Assembly: GCA_963833955.1 (NCBI GenBank)
Contig: CAWHZY010000021.1
Coordinates: 1-64,000 of the forward strand
From: Roseiarcus sp963833955
Lineage (GTDB): Bacteria; Pseudomonadota; Alphaproteobacteria; Rhizobiales; Beijerinckiaceae
Length of the DNA stretch: 64,000 bases
Direction of reading: 5' to 3'
In this document: piece by piece, positions 20,464 to 28,839 of the stretch
Layout: each line of letters starts with the position of its first letter
Position numbering within the stretch: position 1 is the stretch's first letter
Program-made: the position numbers and the translations under genes
The notes under the pieces: generated by a model
The model's input: only the letters and a program-made list of their open reading frames with translations
Told to the model about the DNA's origin: nothing
Databases searched by the model: none

Positions 20464-20883
20464 ATGCGCATCACACAAGGCTGCTTCTCGTTTCTGCCCG
20501 ATCTCACTGACGATCAGATCCTCATTCAGATCCAATATTGCCTCGAAAATGGCTGGGCGGTGAATTTGGAGTTCACCGACGATCCGCATCCCCGCAACAC
20601 ATACTGGGAGATGTGGGGCCTGCCGATGTTCGACCTGCATGATGCGAAGGGCGTGCTTTTGGAGCTGCATGCCTGCCGCAAGATTTACGGCGACCAGTAC
20701 ATCCGCCTGTCTGCCTTTGATTCCACCCACGGGTGGGAATCAGTGCGCATATCCTTCATCGTCAACCGGCCGAAGAACGAGGAGGGCTTCCGCCTCGATC
20801 GATCGGAAGCCCAAAGCCGCGTCATGCGCTATACCACAAGGCCTTACGCGACCGACCGGCCGGAAGGAAAGCGCTACACATGA
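20464..20883 (+). CDS. cbbS: RuBisCO small subunit, red-type
   Basis: CbbS caps the L8S8 holoenzyme. It is 139 residues, the length of red-type small subunits, which have an extended C-terminus. The N-terminus MRITQGCFSFLPDLTDDQI and the internal NTYWEMWGLPMFDL are typical. AAGGAG precedes the ATG. The stop overlaps the cbbX start (ATGA at 20880-20883), indicating translational coupling. Confidence 0.96.
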   Translation: MRITQGCFSFLPDLTDDQILIQIQYCLENGWAVNLEFTDDPHPRNTYWEMWGLPMFDLHDAKGVLLELHACRKIYGDQYIRLSAFDSTHGWESVRISFIVNRPKNEEGFRLDRSEAQSRVMRYTTRPYATDRPEGKRYT

Positions 20884-21788
20884 ACGAGGGTGTTCCGGCG
20901 GCGCCGGTAAAGACCAACCTTGCGGAAGAGTTCGCGCAGTCGGGCGTCGGTCCGGTGCTTCAACAGCTCGACGATGAACTCGTCGGGCTCGCGCCGGTCA
21001 AGGAGCGCATCCGTGAGATCGCGGCGCTCTTGCTCGTCGATCGTGTGAGGTCAAAATTCGGACTCGCTTCACAGGCGCCAACCTTGCACATGAGCTTCAC
21101 CGGCAATCCCGGCACCGGCAAGACGACAGTCGCGATGCGCATGGCCGAGATCCTCCACCGGCTGGGCTACGTGCGCCGCGGACACCTCGTCGCAGTCACG
21201 CGTGACGATCTCGTGGGGCAATATATCGGCCACACGGCTCCCAAGACGAAAGAAGTGCTCAAAAAGGCGATGGGCGGCGTCTTGTTCATTGACGAGGCCT
21301 ATTACCTCTATCGCCAGGAGAACGAGCGTGATTACGGGCAGGAATCGATCGAGATTCTGCTGCAAATCATGGAGAACAACCGCGACGATCTCGTGGTGAT
21401 CCTCGCGGGCTACGCCGACAAGATGGACCGCTTCTTTCATTCCAATCCGGGTTTCCGGTCGCGCGTCGCCCATCACATCGATTTTCCCGACTACGCCGAC
21501 TCCGATCTCCTGGCGATCGGAGAGAAGATGCTCGCGTCCCTCAACTACAAGCTGAGCCCCGAGGCGAAGCTTGCGCTCGGCGAATATATTGCGCTGCGCC
21601 GAACGCAGCCGCTGTTCGCCAACGCGCGTTCAATCCGCAACGCGTTGGACCGGGCCCGCCTGCGCCAGGCCAATCGCCTCTTTGCGGAGGGCGACCGCGA
21701 ACTAACTCTCGACGCGCTGACAACCCTCGACGACGAAGATATTCGTCGGAGCAGGGTATTTCAGCAACCGCAGAGTAGTGCGCGATAA
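20880..21788 (+). CDS. cbbX: Red-type RuBisCO activase CbbX
   Basis: CbbX is an AAA+ ATPase that removes inhibitory sugar phosphates from red-type RuBisCO by pulling on the large-subunit C-terminus. It has 302 residues from ATG 20880, which overlaps the cbbS stop. Walker A is SFTGNPGTGKTTVAMRMAE. The pore-loop/sensor region includes LVGQYIGHTAPKTKEVL. Walker B is GGVLFIDEAYYLY. The arginine finger region is NPGFRSRVAHHIDFPDY. Presence beside cbbLS fits form IC enzymes. Confidence 0.96.
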   Translation: MNEGVPAAPVKTNLAEEFAQSGVGPVLQQLDDELVGLAPVKERIREIAALLLVDRVRSKFGLASQAPTLHMSFTGNPGTGKTTVAMRMAEILHRLGYVRRGHLVAVTRDDLVGQYIGHTAPKTKEVLKKAMGGVLFIDEAYYLYRQENERDYGQESIEILLQIMENNRDDLVVILAGYADKMDRFFHSNPGFRSRVAHHIDFPDYADSDLLAIGEKMLASLNYKLSPEAKLALGEYIALRRTQPLFANARSIRNALDRARLRQANRLFAEGDRELTLDALTTLDDEDIRRSRVFQQPQSSAR

Positions 21789-21907
21789 GCCGGGTCACCA
21801 TGTTTCGCTGGGCCGCGCCGCATCGTATCGCCAGCGATTTCGAGCTGATTGACCTCTCTAAACAGCACAAGCAACCCAGGTTCAACCCCTGTCGCTGAGT
21901 CCGTCGA

Positions 21908-22579
21908 GTGACAAGATATAGAGCTGTCGTTTTCGACCTTGACGGCACCCTGATCGACAGTGCGCCGGACTTGCATACCGCAGCAAATCTCATGCTTAGC
22001 GATCTTCGCCGACCGCCATTGACGCTTGAGAATGTTGCTGGCTTCGTCGGCGATGGAGTTTCTACGCTGGTCGCGCGCTGTCTTGCTGCGACCGATGCTC
22101 CAGCGACGGATTTGGTTTACGCCGTTTCCATATTTCGTGAGCACTATGCCCGGGCGCCAGCTCATCTGACACGGCCGTATCCTGGCGTGGACACGATGCT
22201 CCAGCGGCTTACCGAATTTGGTCTTGCGCTCGGCATATGCACGAATAAGCCCCATGAGTTTGCCGTCACGATTCTCGAAGAGCTGGGGATCATGCGGTTT
22301 ATCGGCGCGGTTGTGGGGGGTGACACCTTGCCGAAGCTAAAACCAGACCCTGCGCCCCTTTTGCTCTGCCTCGATCGGCTCGGGGCTGATCCCACGTCAA
22401 CACTCTATGTCGGCGATAGCGAGATCGACGCCGAAACCGCTTTTCGCGCAAAAGTGACCTTCGCGCTCTACTCCGGCGGGTATCTCAGAGGGTCTGTTGA
22501 CGCGTTCGAGCCGCGCTACGTGTTCGATCATTTCGAGGATCTCTCCGACTACGTGCTGCAAAGGGGCGCCGGGCGATGA
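21908..22579 (+). CDS. cbbZ: Phosphoglycolate phosphatase (HAD family), CbbZ-like
   Basis: This enzyme removes phosphate from 2-phosphoglycolate, the product of RuBisCO oxygenation. It has 223 residues from GTG 21908. HAD motif I is VVFDLDGTLIDSAPDL, motif II lies in ICTNKP, motif III includes the Lys of LPKLKPDPAPL, and motif IV is YVGDSEIDAETA. It lies 119 bp after cbbX, the usual place for cbbZ. A general Gph role cannot be excluded, but the context favours photorespiratory clean-up. Confidence 0.87.
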   Translation: MTRYRAVVFDLDGTLIDSAPDLHTAANLMLSDLRRPPLTLENVAGFVGDGVSTLVARCLAATDAPATDLVYAVSIFREHYARAPAHLTRPYPGVDTMLQRLTEFGLALGICTNKPHEFAVTILEELGIMRFIGAVVGGDTLPKLKPDPAPLLLCLDRLGADPTSTLYVGDSEIDAETAFRAKVTFALYSGGYLRGSVDAFEPRYVFDHFEDLSDYVLQRGAGR

Positions 22580-22687
22580 GGTCCGCGAAAGAGCCGGCGG
22601 GATAAAGTCCAAGATCCGACACGTTCCGGCCTCGCTCTTGGCTGATATGGCCCGCCGTGAACTAGACACAAAGTTAGGCAGCAGATC

Positions 22688-23323
22688 ATGCGCGTTGCGC
22701 GCCCCATTCTTGTCGCGGTTTCAGCGAGCGCCGTGGCCGCTCTCGTGCTGTTAGGTGGGGTCGCCTCAGCCGTGGAAGAGCCGCCGCATAGAGTGGCGAC
22801 GCGCAATGGAAATTTCGAAATCCGCGACTATCCCGGCCTCTTGGTTGCAGAAGTGACCGTCCCAGGTGACCGGAATTCAGCGGCCTATGCCGGTTTTCGT
22901 AAACTGGCGCGATTTATTTTCGGAGCGAACGCGCGCAAGCAAAGTATCGAAATGACCGCACCTGTTATCGAAGCGCGCGCTGACGGTGCGATGACGGCAA
23001 GCGCGCTCGTGGGGCCGGAAGGGTCGAGCGCGGGTTGGGTGATCCGCTTCGTCATGCCGCGCGGGTTCTCTCTCGCAGATGTGCCGAAGCCTGACGATCT
23101 TTCCATCAGACTGCGGGAAGAACCCCCGGCCCGTTTCGCCATCCTGCGCTTCTCGGGTCTCGCCGGCGACGCGGACCTTGCGGCGAAGACAGGGGAGCTT
23201 CAGTCGATATTGAAATCTCGCAATCTCGTCCCTGCTGGGCCGCCGGTCGTCGCGCAGTACAATCCGCCCTGGACGCCGTGGTTCATGCGTCGCAACGAGG
23301 TGATGATTCCGATCAAGATGTGA
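22688..23323 (+). CDS. SOUL-family heme-binding protein, exported
   Basis: This 211-residue protein starts with a signal peptide or membrane anchor (ILVAVSASAVAALVLLGGVA). The SOUL domain follows: NGNFEIRDYPGLLVAEVTV, FIFGANARKQSIEMTAPVI and the C-terminal YNPPWTPWFMRRNEVMI. SOUL proteins bind heme or act as small heme-related chaperones; the bacterial role is not settled. It is on the same strand as the cbb operon but separated by 108 bp, so co-transcription is possible but not shown. Confidence 0.85.
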   Translation: MRVARPILVAVSASAVAALVLLGGVASAVEEPPHRVATRNGNFEIRDYPGLLVAEVTVPGDRNSAAYAGFRKLARFIFGANARKQSIEMTAPVIEARADGAMTASALVGPEGSSAGWVIRFVMPRGFSLADVPKPDDLSIRLREEPPARFAILRFSGLAGDADLAAKTGELQSILKSRNLVPAGPPVVAQYNPPWTPWFMRRNEVMIPIKM

Positions 23324-23764
23324 ATCTGTGGACCGAGTGTTCAGGGACGTGATCGGAGGCCTCGGACTGAGCCGGCTCGTTGTACGGCCATCGAGCTTCG
23401 CGGCGTGTGGTTGGCTGTGATCCATTGTGTCTGCTTCAACGTAAAAGCTTGTGCTGTGCGCCTACACACGGCCCACGGAGCGGGCAGGAGCAGATCCGAG
23501 GTCCCAATCGTATCAAGCCTTCGAACCGGAGCCGATGCCGAGAGATGTTGAGGTGGAAGCGGCTCGAGTCGATCTAGGCTCGACTGCTTTGATGGGGCCC
23601 GTCAAGGCCTTGCTATTGGATACCTCTACGGTTGTGACGCGGACCCGGGAGAGGCCGATGCGACACACGCGAAGAAACTGAGGGCTACGACGAATTGTTG
23701 TGCGTCACTTCGAAAGCTTCAGCATCGGGCTGATCATGGCGCGAGGACTCGACCGGGTGAGCAG
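23324..23764. other. Intergenic region without a recognised gene
   Basis: About 440 bp between the SOUL gene and the DUF2177 gene. A short piece just before 23764 (HFESFSIGLIMARGLDRVS) has a protein-like look but no start and no recognised family; it may be a remnant. Confidence 0.45.
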
Positions 23765-24160
23765 ATGATCTTTGTCGTCGGCTACGTAGCCACTCTCGTC
23801 GCTTTTGTGGCCGCTGATATGGTCTGGCTCGGGATAATGGCAGACCGCGTGTACCGGCCGGCGATTGGCGACATCCTTTCCCCGTCCGTGAACGTGGCCG
23901 CGGCTGCCGTCTTCTATCTGATCTTCCCGGGCGGATTAACAATCTTCGCGGTGGTCCAGGCTGTGCAGAATCAGTCGGCGGGGAACGCTGCCGTTCTTGG
24001 CGGTCTCTTCGGCTTTTTCGCCTACAGCACCTACGACCTGACCAATCAGGCGACGTTGCGCAATTGGCCAACGCGTTTGACCGTCATCGACCTCGCTTGG
24101 GGCTCTGTGCTCGGCGCATTCGCCGCGACGATCGGCTGTATCGCGGCCAGCCAATTTTAG
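23765..24160 (+). CDS. DUF2177 family membrane protein
   Basis: This 131-residue protein has four predicted membrane segments: FVVGYVATLVAFVAADMVWL; AAAAVFYLIFPGGLTIFAV; AAVLGGLFGFFAYSTYDL; and VIDLAWGSVLGAFAATIGC. The pattern DMVWLGIMADRVYRP, the central YSTYDLTN and the later DLAWG are hallmarks of DUF2177. Function is unknown. It is followed directly by an IS1182-type element, whose left CTAG lies 56 bp after the stop. Confidence 0.85.
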   Translation: MIFVVGYVATLVAFVAADMVWLGIMADRVYRPAIGDILSPSVNVAAAAVFYLIFPGGLTIFAVVQAVQNQSAGNAAVLGGLFGFFAYSTYDLTNQATLRNWPTRLTVIDLAWGSVLGAFAATIGCIAASQF

Positions 24161-24283
24161 CCGATCAGGATGCCGATTCCTGCGAAGCCGCCCGTCTGTA
24201 ACGGGATGATTGCGACTAGGAGCGTGTCCGAGTAGTGGTGGCATTTTCGGGACGAATTTGATTCCGTTTGAGGCCTGAGCAGA

Positions 24284-25368
24284 CATTTTCGTCCTTGGAC
24301 AATTGATCAGACACGACTGTTGCCGGCGGCGGTCGTCGATTATGTGCCTTGGGACCATCTGGCGCAGTTCGTCGTCGCTTTGGCGCGCGAGCACCTGGAT
24401 CTGTCGGAGATCGTGGCGAGCTACAAAAGCGGGCTTGGTCAGCCGCCATTCGATCCGCGCAGATGACGGCCCTGCTGCTCTATGCCTATTGCTCGGGTCT
24501 TTGTTCCTCGCGGAGGATCGCGAAGGCCTGCGCCGAGCGGGTCGATTTCATGATGATCGTCGCGCACGACGCGCCAGATTTTCGCACGATCGCCGACTTC
24601 AGGAAGCGTCATCTGCCGGCGCTGGGAGGCTGTTTTTGCAGGTGCTGAAGCTGGCGGAAAAAGTCGGGCTGGCGAAGCTGGGGCATGTCGCGCTCGACGG
24701 CGCGAAGATCAAGGCGAACGCCTCCAAACACAAGCCGATGAGCTACGAACGCATGAAGAGGCGCGAGACCGAGCTTCGCGCGGAAGTGGATCGCTGGCTT
24801 GAAGCTGCGCAAGCAGCCGACGCGCAAGAGGACAAACTCCACGGCGCAAGCCGTCGCGGCGACGAAATGCCCGGCTGGATCGCCGACAAGCAGAAGCGCT
24901 TATACCAATTCTATTTGAGCGCGACTCATCGCGCTCAAATAGAATTGGTATGAGGCAGAGAATGAGCGACTGGCCGCAACTTGTTCCCCTGGTCGATGCC
25001 GTTCGGGCCAACCTCGGACGCAAGCCCAGGGAGATTTCGGCGGACGCTGGCTATTGCAGCGAGGACAATCTTTTGGCGCTCGCGGCCCGGAAGATCCACG
25101 CTTATGCCGCTACCGGGCGAGCCAAGCATCCGGCCGAGACCACGCGCAAGGTCGGCGGCGAGATGACGCAGAAAATGCGGCAGAAGCTGAAGCGCGCCGG
25201 TTATCGCAGCCGGTACCGATTGCGAAAGCAGATCGTGGAGCCGGTGTTCGGCAGATCAAGCAAGCACTAGGATTTCGACAATTCCTGCTGCGCGGCCTTG
25301 AGGCACAGGCAGACTGGGCGCTGATCCGCACCGCCCACAACATCACAAAGCTCGCCAAGGCGATCTGA
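24284..25368 (+). pseudogene. IS1182-family transposase, broken
   Basis: The recognisable order starts with FRPWTIDQTRLLPAAVVDYV and FDPRMTALLLYAYCSGLCSS (N-terminal domain). A frameshift near 24637 leads to LGHVALDGAKIKANASKHKP, with the first catalytic Asp. Next is RRGDEMPGWIADKQKRL. The 48-bp hairpin at 24903-24950 takes the place of a missing segment. Sequence resumes as MSDWPQLVPLVDAVRANLG and ISADAGYCSEDNLLAL, with the second Asp. A frameshift near 25255 leads to the C-terminus GFRQFLLRGLEAQADWALI. The usual intervening QAYNAQ-type segment is missing. Inactive. Confidence 0.8.
24903..24950. repeat. 48-bp perfect hairpin derived from the MITE-like repeat, copy d
   Basis: TACCAATTCTATTTGAGCGC plus two more bases forms a 22-bp arm, followed by a 4-nt loop (CTCA) and the exact reverse complement. 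It is the left end of the 113-bp repeat facing itself, with the whole middle and right end missing. The flanks are TTA and TGA, two different T-N-A triplets. Confidence 0.88.
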
Positions 25369-25423
25369 GCGCGCCTATCTCAAATCATCACCCCGTCCAC
25401 ACGCTATCTGGACGGGCTCCTAG

Positions 25424-25615
25424 TGGAACCTGATCAGCGCGTCCGCAGCTCTCAACACCTGTCTCGTTCGCCGTTCCTTAGGGGCGGCGCTCGACAGCAT
25501 GGCCAGCAATTTCCTGGACGGTTGAGGCCCCCTCGTTGACGGCGCCGGCCGAAGACATGGCGGTCCTTATATTTGGCGTCTTTCATAAGGCCTAGGACGC
25601 GATCCCGACGCGCAT
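25424..25615. other. Intergenic region
   Basis: About 190 bp between the IS1182 target duplication and the end of the decayed permease; no gene seen. Confidence 0.45.
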
Positions 25616-26623
25616 TCAACCGCGCAATTTGGATTCTCGCGCCGTCGCCACGAGAATTGCAATCAGCACGACGCCGCTCAGCACCGAGCGGATTGCCGTG
25701 CTAAGCCCCAGGACCAGAAGAAGATTGGCGAGGACCCTGAAGACGAGCGCGCCGAGAAAGGTGCCGAGAAGATTGCCGCGTCCCCCCGTCAATGCGGTTC
25801 CACCCACCACTGCGGTCGCGATCGACATCAGCGTGTAGGAGTCGCCGATCTGAAGGTTGACGCTGCCGGCAAAAGCCGAACAGCAGGATGCCGCAGAGTC
25901 CGGCGAGAATTGAGCCGATGACGTAAGTCGTCAGATAGACGCGCGCGACAGGAATACCCGATAAGCGCGCGGCCCGCTCGTTGGCCCCGACCAGATAGAG
26001 GCGCCGGCCGTATTGCGTGCGTCCGCACACCCAGGACATCCCGGCCAAACCCACCACGGCGAGAATCACCAGCCAGGGGACGGGGCCGAGCTTGCCTCCG
26101 CCGAGGGCCAGCGGAATCGGGAAGGGGTCGACGGAGCCTGCGCTTGTACGTAGACGAAAGCCGCGCCGGACACCACGAAAGCCATGCCGAGCGTCATGAT
26201 CAGCGGATAGATGCTGACGAAATAGACGCCGCAGAAATTGAGGAGACCTACGCAGGCGCTCATCGCCGTCACTTCCAGTATGGAGATGGGCAGGTTTGCG
26301 TCGAGGCTGGCGCCCGTCGCCGAGGCGATCAGCGCGCCAAAGGTCATCACCGCTCCGACGGAGAGATCAACTCCCTGATTGCCGGAAATGATGATCAGCG
26401 TCTGGCCGATGCTGGCGAGCGCGAGCAAACTTGCGATCGCCAACAGGCTCCAGATATTCGAGGCGGACACGAAATTCGGCGTGATCGGGGCGCCGATCGC
26501 GAAGAGGACGACTGCAATGCCGAGGGGCAGGAGCAGCCCCGCGTCATTGAGCCGACGCAACAGGCTCTGGACGCCCTGTGCGGCCCGCGGCTCCGCGACC
26601 GGGGCGCTGTCAGCGCTCGTCAT
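25616..26623 (-). pseudogene. Sugar ABC transporter permease 2 (RbsC-like), two frameshifts
   Basis: ATG 26623 (MTSADSAPVAEPRAAQ) begins a typical BPD_transp_2 permease. Family motifs are GQTLIIISGNQGVDLSVGAV, SIYPLIMTLGMAFVVSGAAF, then after a frameshift near 26141 VILAVVGLAGMSWVC and YLVGANERAARLSG. After a second frameshift near 25872 comes MSIATAVVGGTALTGGRGN, then the last helices, ending at 25616. Restoring both shifts gives a normal protein of about 330 residues with 8-10 membrane segments. It overlaps the end of permease 1 by 4 bp, so the two were co-translated as the paired channel of a CUT2 transporter. Confidence 0.8.
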
Positions 26624-26765
26624 GTCGCGGCCCCGCTCCGCCGCGACGTTACAGAATTCCGCACCCTCAGGTCCGCCAGCCTGCGCTGTAACACCACTAC
26701 CCCCGCGAGGCCGGCCAGGATGATGATCCCGACCGTAAGCTGCTGGTAGAACGGCGAGATCCCTA

Positions 26766-28004
26766 GTCGGCCGATTCATCTCAAAGGACAGGATATAAGC
26801 TCTTGAGCTTGATCCGAGCGGTCTCGGTTGTGAAGCGCCAGTCAGCCTTGGCGTGATGCTGGTTGCGGTGATTGGCCCAGGCGGCGACTTCGCGTTCGAG
26901 GGCGGCTTTGTCGGGGATGCGACGATCCAGACATTGAGTGGAGAGGACCGCGAGTTCCGACTCCGCCAGGTCTAGCCACGACCCATGCTTGGGAGTGTAC
27001 ACCCACTCAAATCGCTGGACGAGGCGTCGAGCCTCTGGCGCTGGGAAGGCCTTGTAGAGCGAGGACTTGTCGTGGATGTTCAAATTGTCCTGCACGAGCG
27101 TGATCTGCTCGGCGTCGGCGAAGCGACTGTCCGAGATCTCTTTTAAAACCTGGGCGTAATCGATGGCCGTGTGCCGGTCCGTCACCTTGACGTGTCGCCA
27201 TCCTTCAAGAGGGGCGAACATCATGAAGAGGTTGGCGACGCCGTTGCGTTCATACTCGTAGTCATAACGGGCGGGGCTCCCCGGCTTCATGGGGATCGGG
27301 GCGCGCGTCTCGGAAATCAGCTGCTTCGACGTCTCGTCGAGACAGACCAGCGGGCGCTTGGGATCGTGCGGCCGCCGGTAGGCCTCCAGCACCTCCTCCA
27401 TTCCCGCGACGAAGGCGGCGTTGGCCTGCGGCGGAATCACCCAACACTTCCTCGTATGGGGCTTGAGGATGTTTTTTTAAAACACGGCCAATCGTGCTGT
27501 CGCTGGCGCGATCGACGATCTGCAGCTCCACGACCTTCTCCTCCAACAACCGCAGGCTCCAGCGCGCGAAACCCTCGGGAGGATCGGAGCACGCCAAGGC
27601 GATCAGCTTCGCCTCCTTCTCCCCGTCGAAGATCCGCGGCACAGGCGGCGTCTCTCGCGCCTTGCGGCTTAGCACCGCGTCCAGACCTTCCTCGACCAAT
27701 TGCCTGCGAGTCCGGTAAACCATCGAGGCGGTCGTATCCAACGCCTTGACGATCTCGCTGTCGCTCCAACCTTCCCCCGCTTCCGAAATGTCCGCCTTCA
27801 GCAAGATCTGGACCTTCGTCAGCCGCGTCGCCGGGATCTCGCCTTTCCTTCTCAGGCCCTCAAGGCGCTCGCGCTCCTCAGCGCTCAGACGAACCACGTA
27901 TCGCTTTACTGCAACCTCTCGCGACCCCATCCTCGCCTCCATCCATAAAGGTGACCAGCGCGAGTGAATCAATAAAAGGTTGCAACTTAGTTGAAGCGCG
28001 CGAC
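26766..28004 (-). mobile_element. IS630-family element, copy 2
   Basis: Same 1239-bp length as copy 1, flanked by TA at 26764-26765 and 28005-28006. It is inserted in the 3' part of the permease 1 gene. Confidence 0.93.
26781..27930 (-). CDS. IS630-family transposase, copy 2
   Basis: Identical layout to the copy at 898-2047: MGSREVAVKRY start at 27930 after GGAGG, frame change at the A7 run, then the catalytic part ending LKSLYPVL. The third catalytic motif reads GSWLDLAESELAVL. All DDE residues are present, so this copy may be active. Confidence 0.85.
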
Positions 28005-28839
28005 TAGACCCAAAAGCAATTCGGCGGTGGTGGCGAGAAAGATGGCGCCGAACACTGCTCCAAGGCCGTCGCCGCTGCCCCCGAGAATCGCGACGCCACC
28101 CACCACCGGCGCCGCTACCGAGAGCAGCGTGTAGCTTTGCCCGATCAGGGGATCGCCCGAGCCGATTGAGAAGGTCAAGGACAACGCGGCGAAAGCGGTG
28201 AACCAAGAGCTTAGGATGTACGATGTAAAACGCACCCTGCGGACCGGCACGCCGGAACTGAAGGCTTTCTCGCGATTCCCGCCGACCGCGAGGAGCTGGA
28301 GCATGAAGCTCGTTCGCATCAGAACAATCCACGCCAGGGCGAGCAGCAGAATCCCGATCAACGCCACCGAGACCCCGCCGACGCTGCCCGTGATGAAAGT
28401 CACAAAGTTGGCCGGAACCCCGCCCTCGGGCGCGGGCAGCAGCCAGAGCGCGATCCCGCTGGCCACGAATGACATCGCGAAGCTGGCCAGCAGCGGGTTG
28501 ATCCGCAGATAGACGCTGAGAAAGCCGTTCGTCGCGCCTACGGCAAGCGCGGCGAGAACGCCGGCCCCGAGCGCGGTCACCGAGCCGAAGCCGGCGCCGA
28601 ACAGGACCACGACCAGAACGTTGATCATACTAATCGTGGCGCCGACGCTGAGGTCGAGGCCGCCGCCGACCAACAGGACCGCTTGCGCCAGAGAGGCGGC
28701 GATCAGTGCAATATTCGAGGTCGCAAAGCCGACGAGCCCATTGGTACTTACCAGATTGGGATTTAGCCGGGCGTCCAGCCCAAACGACAGGATCGCGAGA
28801 ACCAACGCCGGAAAGGCGGACCAGAGAACGAAGCGCTTA

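Larger units (their letters stand above)
24220..25419 (+). mobile_element. IS1182-family element, degraded
   Basis: CTAG duplications flank the element (24216-24219 and 25420-25423), the palindromic target known for IS1182 relatives. The ends read GGAGCGTGTCC at the left and, inward from the right, GGAGCCCGTCC. The transposase inside is in several pieces, and a 48-bp hairpin has replaced part of the coding sequence. Confidence 0.8.

Noticed and set aside
20733..20879. Longer N-terminus for cbbX starting at 20733
   Set aside because: It would overlap most of the cbbS 3' end; ATG 20880 gives the family length and the typical ATGA overlap.
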